Shown: piece after piece, positions 39,321 to 48,632 of the stretch
Layout: every line of letters begins with the position of its first letter
Position numbering within the stretch: position 1 is the first letter of the stretch
Assembly: GCF_001856685.1 (NCBI RefSeq)
Contig: NZ_CP017812.1
Location: forward strand, 806,001-870,000
Length of the DNA stretch: 64,000 bases
Direction of reading: 5' to 3'
From: Boudabousia tangfeifanii
Lineage (GTDB): Bacteria > Actinomycetota > Actinomycetes > Actinomycetales > Actinomycetaceae
Notes under the pieces: generated by a model
Told to the model about the DNA's origin: nothing
Databases searched by the model: none
The model's input: only the letters and a program-made list of their open reading frames with translations
Made by a program: the position numbers and the translations under genes

Positions 39321-39620
39321 ATGTGGAACATCCTAGGTGACGGCGAAATTGCCCCCACCTCATTTGATGAGCTTGGTGCTGAGCTTTTTGCTGATGATGG
39401 TTTGTTGGCCTGGCAAGAGCGTGCTCTGTGTGCCCAGACCGATCCCGAGGCCTTTTTCCCAGAGAAGGGTGGGTCTACTAGGGAAGCTAAAGGTGTTTGT
39501 GCCATGTGCGAAGTCCGTCAAGAATGTTTGGAATATGCGTTAGCAAATGACGAGCGCTTTGGCATTTGGGGCGGCATGTCCGAGAGGGAGCGGCGTAAGC
39601 TGAAGAAAGCTCAGGGTTAA
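39321..39620 (+). CDS. whiB: WhiB-family iron-sulfur transcription factor, WhiB2-like
   Basis: The 99-residue protein has the four cluster-binding cysteines C37, C60, C63 and C69, the GIWGG turn at 81-85 and a basic RRKLKKAQ tail for DNA contact. Its place ahead of a glycosyltransferase, DUF5719 and DUF3499 genes matches the WhiB2/WhmD locus of other actinobacteria, where the protein affects septation. It works with the primary sigma factor. AAAGG stands before the ATG. The next gene begins two bases after its stop, so they are probably cotranscribed. Confidence 0.93.
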   Translation: MWNILGDGEIAPTSFDELGAELFADDGLLAWQERALCAQTDPEAFFPEKGGSTREAKGVCAMCEVRQECLEYALANDERFGIWGGMSERERRKLKKAQG

Positions 39621-39622
39621 TC

Positions 39623-42600
39623 ATGAGTGATCCCTGGTTAGTTCACGCCTTTATTGTTACTGCAGGAGCTACAAACTTCCTAGACTATACTGTTCATGCA
39701 GTCCAAACTCAGACTCGGGCTCCGCAGACCGTTACCATTGTTGATGTCCGCGGAGATGAATCGGTCGCTGAACTTGCCCAGAAAAATAATTGGTCGTATT
39801 TTGAGGCTCCTGAGGCAACTAATCTAGGGGCGGCGATTAATCTCGCTTGGCAAGCCCATCCAGAGCAGGAAAAAATTGACGATCGAGCGCCACTCATCAT
39901 TGCAGATGATGGTAGTGCGGAAGATACAGTTGAGCAGGCCGCTGAGAATGAACCGGCATTTTTGCAGCCCGATTTAGCTCATGTTGGCACTAGAGCGGTT
40001 GAGGAAAAAACTTGGTTATGGGTGCTTCATGATGATTCGCCTCCGGAAACCGACTGTTTGGAACAAATGCTTTTCTCTCTCGATCGAGTGCGCTCGGTTG
40101 CTGTTGTCGGGGCTAAGCAAAGGGACTGGTATCACCCGAGAGAACTATTGGAAGTTGGTATTCGGGCTACCAGGCATGCACGCCGAGTTGATTTCTGGCG
40201 TGGGGAACTGGACCAAGGGCAGCATGATCATATCGAGGACGTTTTGGCAGTCTCGACTGCTGGAATGCTAGTTAACGCTCAAGTTTGGCAAACTGTCGGC
40301 GGTACCGATCCCGCCTTGACTGTTTTTGGAGAAGGCCTCGAGTTTGGCCGCAGGCTACATTTACTCGGGTATCGAGTAATCGTGCAGTCCAAAGCCGTGT
40401 GTTATCACGCTCAAGCTACCTATTTAGGAGTACGTCGTGCTCATGCGGCTCCTGATGCGCAAAGGTCCTTTGCTCCTAGACGTTTCGCTCAGCTCTATAA
40501 CTGGGTTCTCGCGACTCCAACTTGGCAACTTCCCTTCTTACTTTTGTTATTACCGTTCTGGACTTTAGCTCGAGCTTTTGCTCGACTTATAGCTCGACAG
40601 CCAGCTCTTGCATTAGCTGAATTAGAAGCCTTTATCAAGTTGGTAATGGCATCGGGAACGATTTTATCTAGACGGAAATCTTATCCAAAGCAGGTTTCGG
40701 CCAAGTCATTATCTCGCCTTGAAGCTCATCCTGGTTTGCTCAGAAGAGCAAGATGGGAAAATTGGCGGATCCAGCAGGATGGTCGAAATGCCATCCAGAT
40801 CGAGCCTGTGGCCGCGGCAGGCATGAAGGCTCGAAGAGAATATGCCCAGTTGGCAGCCGTATTCGTTATTGCGGTTCCGTTAGTACTCTCAATCTATTTC
40901 TTCTCGAGTAGAATCTATGGTTTTACTGGTGGGGCAACCTACCAATTTTCCAGCAATTACCGAACTTGGTGGGACTATGCATGGAGCGGATGGAACCAAG
41001 GAAATCTAGGGACTCCAGTGCCGGCAGATCCGTTGCTGTCCCTAATTTCTCTAGTTCTATCTGGGGGATACCTAGTCGGTATTTCTTTATCTACCATGGC
41101 TCGAATCGCTTGGCTTTTAGCTATGCCCTTGGCAGCGATTAGTGCATGGAAAGCGGCGGGAACTTTAACTAGGGCAGTTCCATTGCGAATCTGGGCAAGC
41201 TTTGCATGGATCGCACTACCAACGTTCTGGATATCGTGGGCTCAAGGCCGATTGAGCGTGATGGTCTTAGCTGTCTTTTTGCCTCTAACTTTTTGGGGGC
41301 TAATGCGAGGCACTCGCTTCCACAAAGCCGAGGTCGTAGCCGGCGCCCGCCGGATGGTTGCGGTTAGAACTATTGGCGGTGAAACCCGTTTCTTCGCTAT
41401 CGCTGCGATTGGCCAAATGTTTGTGGTGGCAGCTTGGCCTGCTTTGCTTGGGCCGATGTGGCTGGCAACGATTATTCTGACCCTTTTTACTCCTTTTAGA
41501 AGGTGGTCGGTATTCGCCACAGCTATCCCGGCTACCATTCAAGTGACACCCTTCGTATTAACTGCTTTTGCTTATGGGCATACGAAAGCGGTACTTGGAA
41601 CGATTGATCGTCCACTTGCTTTTGAGGCACCCTCGGTTTGGGATATTTTGACCTTATGGCCTCTAAATGCTCATGAATTAGAAGTTTCTAACTGGGCTTG
41701 GTGGACTGTTGCAATTGTTCTTTCGATCGCATTTGCTTGTGTTCTTTCATTGCTTAGAACGGGGAAGCGCGGTTGGTTTGTGAGGATCGCTATTGGGGCG
41801 GGTCTACTTTCCCTCTACGCTGCTTTGTATCTGCGGAATCAGCCGATTGCTGCGACCGATCGGACAGTATTTGTTTATCCCGGTTTGGCCTTAACAATTG
41901 CAACTGCTTTTTTCTTGATTGCTGGTGTTGCTGGCCTAGATCGCTATCTCAGCTTATCGGCAAAATTGCCACAGTTTAGAGCCTTTACCCGGGTGAGTGC
42001 GGCACTCGCTGCAGTTTTGGTGGTCTTGGTTCCATTATCTTTTACTGCGAAATGGGGAAATGGAATTAATTCGGTAACTAAAGCTGACAGTGGTCCATTC
42101 ATTTCGGCCTCCGCACAGCTTTCAACTCAAGGTCCTGCTAAGAATGCCGTTTTGCTTTTGACTCCCAAGCCCAAGGGAGAGGTTCAAGCCCAAATCTGGC
42201 ATGATAACGGTGCTACATATTTGGAACACAATGCGATTTTGGATTATCGCGAGTTGATCCAAAGGCAAAACCAGAGTGATTATGTTCCACCTTTTTGGCT
42301 CACTGCCATCGCTACACTTCGTGCCGGCCAAGATAACCCCAATTTAGCAAATGAATTAGCAGTTGCTGGGATCGGTCAGGTTGTGCTTAAAGGCCACAAT
42401 GATGCTGAGTTTGAAACGGTCCGGACACGATTGGATCAGACTGATGGTTTGACCTACATTGGCCAGACTGAGGCCGGGGAGACTTGGCGAGTAGTCGATC
42501 CAGAGACTCTCACTGCTAGTGGTAATAGTGCGGTCCGGGTCCGATTAGTGACCGAGGACGGTTCCAAGATGATTCCTAGCGGTGCGATTACTGCTAAGGG

Positions 42601-42844
42601 GGAGATCCCTGCCCCAGGAACCGTAAGCTTAGCTCAGACTCCTGATGTTGGTTGGTGGATAAAGGTAAATGGTCAAAGCTTGGCAGTCACAGAGGGGAAG
42701 GTGCAAACCTTTGTGGCAGAAGAAGCTGGACATATTCGTCTTGGTTGGAGTCGGCCTTGGTTGCGGCTTTGGCAGATTAGCTTAACTATTTCTTACTTGG
42801 TTTTGGCTTCTGGGCTATTGGTTGCGAAGCGAGGTCGCGTATGA
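39623..42844 (+). CDS. Large membrane glycosyltransferase, GT2 plus polytopic C-terminal part
   Basis: This 1073-residue protein has a family 2 GT-A domain in the first 290 residues, with an HDDSPP metal site near 136 and a GEGLEFGRRLHLLGY block near 240. A hydrophobic segment follows at about 296-320. About 12 further membrane segments lie between 410 and 790, and then a soluble extracellular domain of about 250 residues and a last membrane segment. Proteins of this form are typical between whiB and DUF5719 in actinobacteria. It could act on lipid-linked sugars on both faces of the membrane; this is inference, and the substrate is unknown. Confidence 0.8.
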   Translation: MSDPWLVHAFIVTAGATNFLDYTVHAVQTQTRAPQTVTIVDVRGDESVAELAQKNNWSYFEAPEATNLGAAINLAWQAHPEQEKIDDRAPLIIADDGSAEDTVEQAAENEPAFLQPDLAHVGTRAVEEKTWLWVLHDDSPPETDCLEQMLFSLDRVRSVAVVGAKQRDWYHPRELLEVGIRATRHARRVDFWRGELDQGQHDHIEDVLAVSTAGMLVNAQVWQTVGGTDPALTVFGEGLEFGRRLHLLGYRVIVQSKAVCYHAQATYLGVRRAHAAPDAQRSFAPRRFAQLYNWVLATPTWQLPFLLLLLPFWTLARAFARLIARQPALALAELEAFIKLVMASGTILSRRKSYPKQVSAKSLSRLEAHPGLLRRARWENWRIQQDGRNAIQIEPVAAAGMKARREYAQLAAVFVIAVPLVLSIYFFSSRIYGFTGGATYQFSSNYRTWWDYAWSGWNQGNLGTPVPADPLLSLISLVLSGGYLVGISLSTMARIAWLLAMPLAAISAWKAAGTLTRAVPLRIWASFAWIALPTFWISWAQGRLSVMVLAVFLPLTFWGLMRGTRFHKAEVVAGARRMVAVRTIGGETRFFAIAAIGQMFVVAAWPALLGPMWLATIILTLFTPFRRWSVFATAIPATIQVTPFVLTAFAYGHTKAVLGTIDRPLAFEAPSVWDILTLWPLNAHELEVSNWAWWTVAIVLSIAFACVLSLLRTGKRGWFVRIAIGAGLLSLYAALYLRNQPIAATDRTVFVYPGLALTIATAFFLIAGVAGLDRYLSLSAKLPQFRAFTRVSAALAAVLVVLVPLSFTAKWGNGINSVTKADSGPFISASAQLSTQGPAKNAVLLLTPKPKGEVQAQIWHDNGATYLEHNAILDYRELIQRQNQSDYVPPFWLTAIATLRAGQDNPNLANELAVAGIGQVVLKGHNDAEFETVRTRLDQTDGLTYIGQTEAGETWRVVDPETLTASGNSAVRVRLVTEDGSKMIPSGAITAKGEIPAPGTVSLAQTPDVGWWIKVNGQSLAVTEGKVQTFVAEEAGHIRLGWSRPWLRLWQISLTISYLVLASGLLVAKRGRV

Positions 42845-44415
42845 GTTCTCCACACAACGAATTGCCACGTGACCTACCCGCGATCCCAAAGCGTAGTCGT
42901 CGTGCGCGTTTAAGCACTGAAAGTGCCGTAAATCAGGTTAGTGAGCCGTCTGTTCTAACGGTATCTAAAGATGATGCAAAAGCTAAGAAAAAGATTTCTT
43001 GGCGCACAGTTGGTTCGGTAACGTCAGCTACTTTCTCTGCCATTGTATTGGGAGCCATGGCTCTTTTCCTTACCAGCGCAGAGCTTTGGTGGCAGGGACA
43101 AGAGCCCGAGACAATTCCCTATTTGTCCGTCAAACCAGTAGTTAACGAGGTTACTACGATTTGTCCACCGCAGCCGCCAAACCACAATGATAGTCTCGCT
43201 AATCCTGATGGTTCTGTGACTAAGGCTGAGGTTGCTTCACTTTTTGCGACAACCGCCAAAGCGCCTAGATTCACTTCGCTACCTGGTGATGAAATCTCGG
43301 TACCACCAGTTCCATTGGAAGGCTTTAGTGTCACTTCTAAAGCTGGCAATCAGTGGGATATGAGTATCAGAAATACGATTGCTACCGGCGGTGACTTAGC
43401 TGGTATGTCGATTACCGCTTGTCAGAGGCCTAGTGCGCAACAGTGGTTGTTCGCGACGGGCACGCAGGCTGGTGACAATGCGACTCTATTGTTAGTTAAT
43501 TCCTCAGCTACGGCTTCTACGGTCACCATTAGCGCGTGGGATGAAACTGGCGACTTGGGAGAAAAACGTGTAGTAACAGTTGCTGGCCGCTCGAAGGCTG
43601 AACTGCAGGTAGGTGGCATGTTCAACCCTTCCGGACCGATGATGTTGAAACTAGCTGCTGACGGGCCTGGTATCGCTGCTTTCTTACATACCACTGAAGC
43701 CGAGGGACTTGTGCCGTTAGGTGCAGAATGGTCGCCTTGGGGATTGAGTCCTGCGAAACAAAATATCGTATCGGGACCGGTTCTACAAAAAGCAGGTGGT
43801 GTCCTTTACTTGGCTAACCCCTCAAGTCTTGCGGCTAAAGTTAACGTCAGCTTGTTTACCCAAAATGGTCCGGCCGCTTTACCTGGTGCCGAGGATATGG
43901 TGGTGGAAGCAAATTCGATTATGAAAATTGATCTTGCTGGTCTACCGTTGGGGGCGCAGTCGTTCGTAGTCAAATCAACTGAGCCGATTATTCCTGTGGT
44001 TTCAACCAAATCCACGGTAGCAAGTTCTCAAGCTGAAGCAGCAACTGCTGAAAGCAAAGTTACGGATAGTGCTTTGAATAATCGTCAGGATGCGGGTGAC
44101 TATGCCTTCTTTGGTGCTACAACCCCAATTACTGAAGCGCCCCTACCTATCATGGAGAATGCTCCGGCTAAATTAGTTGTAACTAACCCGAGCAAGACTG
44201 CGATAAAGGTAAAGATTGGCGAGCGCCAAGAGGAAATTGCTCCTGAATCGGCCAGTGTTTTGGGCTTGCAAGGGGAAGACCGTTTGGTTTCAGAGGCGCC
44301 AGTATATGCTGCTCTCTTGTATCAAGATGCCGGAAGAGCTTATTACGTGTCTGGGTTGGGTCTAACTCAGGGTGAAGCGAATCTGGGAACTGTGCGGATC
44401 GATTTGCGCCCGTAA
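42841..44415 (+). CDS. DUF5719 membrane-anchored extracellular protein
   Basis: The 524-residue protein has a basic cytoplasmic start, one membrane segment near 57-80 and a beta-rich extracellular part with several repeated Ig-like segments (VTISAWDETGDLGEK, VNVSLFTQNGP, VTNPSKTAIKVKI). The family is conserved beside the large glycosyltransferase in actinobacteria, and the four-base ATGA overlap here suggests that they work together. No catalytic motif is visible. A structural or accessory role for the transferase is a guess. Confidence 0.75.
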   Translation: MSSPHNELPRDLPAIPKRSRRARLSTESAVNQVSEPSVLTVSKDDAKAKKKISWRTVGSVTSATFSAIVLGAMALFLTSAELWWQGQEPETIPYLSVKPVVNEVTTICPPQPPNHNDSLANPDGSVTKAEVASLFATTAKAPRFTSLPGDEISVPPVPLEGFSVTSKAGNQWDMSIRNTIATGGDLAGMSITACQRPSAQQWLFATGTQAGDNATLLLVNSSATASTVTISAWDETGDLGEKRVVTVAGRSKAELQVGGMFNPSGPMMLKLAADGPGIAAFLHTTEAEGLVPLGAEWSPWGLSPAKQNIVSGPVLQKAGGVLYLANPSSLAAKVNVSLFTQNGPAALPGAEDMVVEANSIMKIDLAGLPLGAQSFVVKSTEPIIPVVSTKSTVASSQAEAATAESKVTDSALNNRQDAGDYAFFGATTPITEAPLPIMENAPAKLVVTNPSKTAIKVKIGERQEEIAPESASVLGLQGEDRLVSEAPVYAALLYQDAGRAYYVSGLGLTQGEANLGTVRIDLRP

Positions 44416-44418
44416 ACT

Positions 44419-44886
44419 TTAGTCGTTGATTTCTGGATCTAAGGTGTCAGGCAAGACGCCAAGTAGGGATGCAAGATTCTCTACTAAAACTAGTTTAATC
44501 AAACCCGCTAATAGTTCTTTTTCGTCACATCTGCGGACGATTGGTTGGCGGTAAAGAACTACTCTTGACTTGAGTCCAAGACGACGGTCTTTAGCAAAAG
44601 TTTTGCCTAATCTAATTGCGCCATGTTCCCAGCTAGGCGGATCTGATGGGGGGACCTCTTCTACCGCCAATTCAACTTCAGCAGCTGGTGGATATTTTTT
44701 CACAATCTCGCCAAATACTTGGGCGACGATCGTATCGAACTGATCCCGGTAGCTTTGCCACAAAGGCATCGTAGGGACAAGCAATGGACCAAATTGGTTC
44801 CGACCATGCTTGTCTTTAGCAGCGAAGGGATCTCTAGGGATGGGTGGTTTAAAGGGAACCGCGACATTCCAATTTAGCTCTGGCAT
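44419..44886 (-). CDS. Metallopeptidase-fold (zincin-like) protein with a degenerate HExxH
   Basis: The 155-residue protein resembles the actinobacterial metallopeptidase family (DUF1025-like, mycobacterial Rv3259) by size, by the DPFAAKDKHGRNQFGP start and by its place between DUF5719 and DUF3499. Where zincins have HExxH, this protein reads VENLA at 135-139: the Glu remains but both His are gone. It is therefore unlikely to bind zinc in the usual way. TAAGGT lies six bases before the ATG with TTGTTT 18 bases further up, so a leaderless mRNA is likely. Confidence 0.75.
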   Translation of the reverse strand: MPELNWNVAVPFKPPIPRDPFAAKDKHGRNQFGPLLVPTMPLWQSYRDQFDTIVAQVFGEIVKKYPPAAEVELAVEEVPPSDPPSWEHGAIRLGKTFAKDRRLGLKSRVVLYRQPIVRRCDEKELLAGLIKLVLVENLASLLGVLPDTLDPEIND

Positions 44887-44892
44887 AGTGCA

Positions 44893-44971
44893 ACCTTACG
44901 GCAAAGCAAATATGAGAAACAAATTATCTCGGTGTGCCTTTGCCTTACTAAAAATTCGAAAATGATAGCAT
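44893..44971. promoter_or_regulatory. Divergent leaderless promoters
   Basis: Leftward: TTGTTT (complement of 44917-44922), an 18-base spacer, TAAGGT (complement of 44893-44898), then six bases to the ATG. Rightward: TAGCAT (44966-44971), then six bases to the GTG of the DUF3499 gene. Neither gene has a Shine-Dalgarno sequence. Confidence 0.55.
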
Positions 44972-44977
44972 TAGAAA

Positions 44978-45385
44978 GTGAGTATGGCACGGGTTTGTTC
45001 AAAATCAGCTTGTAATCAGTTAGCAAGCGTGACTTTAACGTACGATTATGCGCAATCTACTGCTGTGATCGGACATTTAGCAACGCAGGCGACACCTGGC
45101 GCATATGATCTTTGTGAAGCACACGCAATTAATTTTACGGCACCTCATGGCTGGGAAATAATTAGATTGGTTCAGGAATACCCTCTTCCACAGCCACTTG
45201 ACGAGGATTTTGAGGAATTGAGCGCTGCTGTAAAGGAAGCAGCCCTAAGGGCAGAAGCCGTTTCACGCAGGATCGGGGAACAAACTCCTGAATCTAAAGC
45301 TTCTACTTCCGAAGCTAAGTCCAAAGTGGTTTCTGAAGGTAAACAGTGGGGGCATCTGCGCGTAGTAGATGGGATGGCAGACTAG
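44978..45385 (+). CDS. DUF3499 protein
   Basis: The 135-residue protein starts with ARVCSKSACNQLA and has DLCEAHA near 45, giving a Cys/His set that may form a small zinc ribbon (C-x4-C and C-x2-H). It is followed by WEIIRL and an acidic, Ala/Ser-rich tail. The same gene follows the whiB2 region in many actinobacteria (mycobacterial Rv3258c). The GTG at 44978 fits a leaderless start; ATG 44984 is an alternative. Function is unknown. Confidence 0.82.
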   Translation: MSMARVCSKSACNQLASVTLTYDYAQSTAVIGHLATQATPGAYDLCEAHAINFTAPHGWEIIRLVQEYPLPQPLDEDFEELSAAVKEAALRAEAVSRRIGEQTPESKASTSEAKSKVVSEGKQWGHLRVVDGMAD

Positions 45386-45386
45386 C

Positions 45387-45416
45387 TACTAGTCATTTGA
45401 GTAAGAAAGACTAGTA
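45387..45416. terminator. Weak bidirectional terminator
   Basis: TACTAGTC pairs with GACTAGTA across a 14-base loop and overlaps the stop region of the convergent DUF3499 and RDD genes. ACTTTATCT follows on the plus strand. The stem is only 8 bp. Confidence 0.4.
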
Positions 45417-46228
45417 ACTTTATCTAGTACTTTATCCATTTGAGCCGAGCTTCGTTTTTTGGCTTCTTCTTGGTTTTTTGCATTTGTTGCGAGCAATGCT
45501 TTCACCATCTCGACTGGCGGTAATGCCGGGGGACTGGGGGAGAAATAAGTCAACATCGCATTGGCAAGTCTAATCGCTTGTTCATTAGAATTGCCAGTAG
45601 TTAGCTTGTTTTCAAAGGCGAGGAACTGATATCCCTGTTCAACTAGACTGGGCGGAAGAGGGCGGTAGCTACTTGTTATTCGCCATTGTTCAATTTCCGG
45701 TGATAGTTCGTTTAGTTTAGCTCGCTTTAGGGCAGGTAGATAAACCACATAGGTTCCTGCTGCAATATCACCTAGTCGTTTACCTCGTGTTACCAGCATC
45801 GAACTTAATACTGCAATTGAGCCAATTGAGAGCCACCCTTCAATTATCCAGAGGAATGCTCGAACGAAGGCGTGCCTTGGACCGATAACGCCACCATCAT
45901 CACGAATGACCTGGAGCGAAAATAGGTACTTTCCTAAAGAGCGACCTTTGGTAAAAGTTTCAACTAACGCTGGAATGATCAGGAAGGCGGAAATTAAAAA
46001 AATACGACCGACGATTTTTAGGGAAATTAAATCAGCATTGGCCCTTACTAGAAGTTCGATGCTAGGCATAAGCAGAACGAAAACGATTGTGAGTAAGACA
46101 AGTGCGTCAAAGATAGCGGAGAAGATACGACGAACTAGGGAAGCTGGAGCTAATGATAAGCTGACAGCTTCTCCGATCACAATTTTGTCCTGATGTAAGT
46201 CTGTCTCGGACATGAAATTTTCGCTCAT
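45389..46228 (-). CDS. RDD-family membrane protein
   Basis: This 279-residue protein has the RDD domain in the first 165 residues: LVRRIFSAIFDALVLL (Arg and Asp of the name), a second membrane segment, FTKGRSLGKYLFSLQVIRDDGG and TRGKRLGDIAAGTYVVYL. About 110 residues of soluble tail follow. It is divergent from the SpoIIM-like gene, a frequent pairing in actinobacteria near MoxR/DUF58. The start is uncertain: ATG 46228 lies seven bases after a TACCCT box on the minus strand, and ATG 46213 is also in frame. Transport or anchoring functions have been proposed for the family. Confidence 0.83.
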   Translation of the reverse strand: MSENFMSETDLHQDKIVIGEAVSLSLAPASLVRRIFSAIFDALVLLTIVFVLLMPSIELLVRANADLISLKIVGRIFLISAFLIIPALVETFTKGRSLGKYLFSLQVIRDDGGVIGPRHAFVRAFLWIIEGWLSIGSIAVLSSMLVTRGKRLGDIAAGTYVVYLPALKRAKLNELSPEIEQWRITSSYRPLPPSLVEQGYQFLAFENKLTTGNSNEQAIRLANAMLTYFSPSPPALPPVEMVKALLATNAKNQEEAKKRSSAQMDKVLDKVTSLSYSND

Positions 46229-46247
46229 ATATGGCAGGGTACATGTT

Positions 46248-47228
46248 GTGGATAGATTTGTGCTAGAGAAACTTCGAAAAGACCAGTGGCGACGGCTTGA
46301 AGTTTTGTGTGCAAAGAGAAAACTTTCGGGTCCACAATGTGACGAGCTGACTCACCTTTATCGTCAGGTTGCTGCTGATCTTTCGTTACTGCAGGCAGAA
46401 TATGGAGATAACGATACCAGTGCTTATCTCTCGAACTTATTGCAAATGGCACGCTCAAAAATGTCGGGAGCGCCGAAACTGAATTTTTTTGAACTGGTGA
46501 GTCGATTTTTCCTAAAGGACTTTCCCATTGCGGTTTGGCGTGAAAGGGGCTGGATCATTGCGGCAACCGGTCTTTTTCTGTTGGTTGCCCTGGTCTCAGG
46601 TTTTCATGTTTATCTAAACCCTGATGCCTTGTTGCTTACTTCTTCCAAGGATTCCCTTGACAGATATGCCAATGAGTCGTTCATCAATTATTACTCAGAG
46701 CATGCCGCCTCTTTATTTTCCACTCAGGTTTGGACTAATAACGCCTGGCTGGCTGCTTTGATGGTTGCCTTAGGGTTGACCGGTTTCGTGCCGGTATACA
46801 TTTTGATTAGTAATGCTGCTGCAGTAGGGAGAGCTGGAGCGGTTGTTTCTCTTTACAACTCACCAGAAGTATTTTTCAGTTACATCCTGCCGCATGGAAT
46901 TTTGGAGTTAAGCGCATTGTTTATTGCCGGCGGGGTGGGGTTTTCACTTTTTGTCAAAGTGCTTATGCCTGGCAGAAAAACTCGTTTGCAGGCGCTCGGC
47001 GATGGCGGAAAACAGTTATTGATGGTTGCTTTTGGGTTAGTCTTCGTACTTTTGAATGCCGGTATCCTCGAGGGATATTTGACCCCTTCTGCTTTACCAG
47101 TTTGGCTGAAGATTTCGATTGGTACGTTTTGTTTGCTTGCGTGGATTGTCTACTTTTGGTTTTTTGGGTCTCGCCAGGCTCAGTTGCTTGCCGAGGACGA
47201 ACATGGTTATTACCAGCCGACGGCTTAA
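46248..47228 (+). CDS. Stage II sporulation protein M-like (DUF95) membrane protein
   Basis: The 326-residue protein begins with a soluble helical region (VLEKLRKDQWRRLEVL) and has five or six membrane segments from about 98 onward, with the SpoIIM-type ALGLTGFVPVYILISNAAAVGRA and PHGILELSALFIAGG blocks. I place the start at GTG 46248 by comparison with the family; an upstream ATG at 46212 would run into the divergent RDD gene. It likely works with the neighbouring RDD and MoxR/DUF58 proteins in the envelope; no enzyme motif is visible. Confidence 0.78.
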   Translation: MDRFVLEKLRKDQWRRLEVLCAKRKLSGPQCDELTHLYRQVAADLSLLQAEYGDNDTSAYLSNLLQMARSKMSGAPKLNFFELVSRFFLKDFPIAVWRERGWIIAATGLFLLVALVSGFHVYLNPDALLLTSSKDSLDRYANESFINYYSEHAASLFSTQVWTNNAWLAALMVALGLTGFVPVYILISNAAAVGRAGAVVSLYNSPEVFFSYILPHGILELSALFIAGGVGFSLFVKVLMPGRKTRLQALGDGGKQLLMVAFGLVFVLLNAGILEGYLTPSALPVWLKISIGTFCLLAWIVYFWFFGSRQAQLLAEDEHGYYQPTA

Positions 47229-47243
47229 GCGAATGACCTGAAC

Positions 47244-48632
47244 CTAGAAAAGACCGTGCCGTTTAAGCCAAACATATTTTTCTGCTGCCTTCGTAGCGAT
47301 TGACGATTCATCGCCAGTTAAAGATGTAACTTGATAACTGGCCAACGTGCTAGCCAGATTGTTTTGTTCTACTAGAGTGTAGGTAGCTGCAGCTCGTTGA
47401 AAACTAGTGTATTCAGACTTGATTTCTGAATTGGCAATCGTTTCTACTGTTTGGTCAGTTACGCTGATTAATAGCACCGTTGAACGTTTGGCGGCATTCT
47501 GGAGTTGAAGTAGTAAGCCTGCTGGGACCATAGCCAGATCAAGTGCCGTTAAAACAATAATTAGGCCACCATCGCGGTGGAAATTTCGTAGGGTGGAAAA
47601 GGCTAGATCCCAGTTGGTTTCGACTAATTCTGGTTCCTTATTGGCAATTGCCAGGCCGATAGTTTCTAGGACTGCATTTGGTTTGAGTTTAAGAGCCCGT
47701 GCTCGAACTAGATTTGATACCTCGAGATAATTTACTTTATCTCCGGTTTTGGCAGCCATGGAGGCTAGAAGCAGCGAAAGTTCTAGCTGTGTATCGTAGC
47801 GCGGAAAAGTAGTCAGCCGCACGGCGCTTTGTCGGCCTGCGTCGTTAATAATGGTTACCTGTCGTTCCTTCTCAGGATGCCAAGTTTTTACTATCGCTTC
47901 TCGGGCTCTAGCGGTAGCACGCCAGTCGATATCTCTTACATCATCGCCGATGACGTAAGGACGCAAGGAATCAAACTCACTTCCTGCTCCTTTTTGGAGC
48001 AGGGCATTGTTTCCTTCTGCGGTAACGATTTTCTTAATGTAGCCAGGAAGCAGTGGTGCAGATCTGAATTCTGGCAGTACTTTTACCGTAGGTGTGGGTG
48101 GGTACTTTTTGTGCTTGCCTGCTAATCCGAGGGGCCCAAAGCTGAAGACTACGATTGGTGATGAGTGAAAATCGTGCCTCCTGGAGGGCTCTAACGTGAT
48201 GGCGTAGGTTATTGACTTCTTGTTTGTCTTTGCAGGAAACCACTCACGACGGTATCGACGTAGAAGTTTAGGGGAATGATCGGATTTAACCTTTTTCCTA
48301 GAAGGGAAACGGGATGTTTGCGGAGCCGAAATTGGGGACAGATCACTAGCTTTGATACTTGGAGCCCATCGAATCTCAAGTTTTATTCGGTGAGTGTTGG
48401 GACTGAGTCCAGTTAGTTTTATTGCTAGTTTCGCCAAGCGGTTAACTCTAGTTTTTACCGGTGCTTCTACTTCCAGCGAGACTGTTTTGAGACTAGGGGT
48501 AAGCCACAGATCGAGGGCGACTAGAAGTACCACGAACACCAACCACACGATAGTTGGTATCACGCTCTCAAAAACTAGATACGGAATGAGCGCAAAGAGT
48601 ACTAGTAAGATAACTGGAGGGCTAAGAAACAT
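47244..48632 (-). CDS. DUF58 protein with von Willebrand-like domain
   Basis: The 462-residue protein has two N-terminal membrane segments (about 4-20 and 24-42), a beta-rich part and the DUF58 core near 225-275, seen as LRPYVIGDDVRDIDWRATARAREAIVKTW. The C-terminal part resembles a von Willebrand A domain. It is the last gene of a leftward operon; its ATG overlaps the MoxR stop by one base. DUF58 proteins are considered partners of MoxR ATPases in assembling or activating envelope complexes. Confidence 0.87.
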   Translation of the reverse strand: MFLSPPVILLVLFALIPYLVFESVIPTIVWLVFVVLLVALDLWLTPSLKTVSLEVEAPVKTRVNRLAKLAIKLTGLSPNTHRIKLEIRWAPSIKASDLSPISAPQTSRFPSRKKVKSDHSPKLLRRYRREWFPAKTNKKSITYAITLEPSRRHDFHSSPIVVFSFGPLGLAGKHKKYPPTPTVKVLPEFRSAPLLPGYIKKIVTAEGNNALLQKGAGSEFDSLRPYVIGDDVRDIDWRATARAREAIVKTWHPEKERQVTIINDAGRQSAVRLTTFPRYDTQLELSLLLASMAAKTGDKVNYLEVSNLVRARALKLKPNAVLETIGLAIANKEPELVETNWDLAFSTLRNFHRDGGLIIVLTALDLAMVPAGLLLQLQNAAKRSTVLLISVTDQTVETIANSEIKSEYTSFQRAAATYTLVEQNNLASTLASYQVTSLTGDESSIATKAAEKYVWLKRHGLF

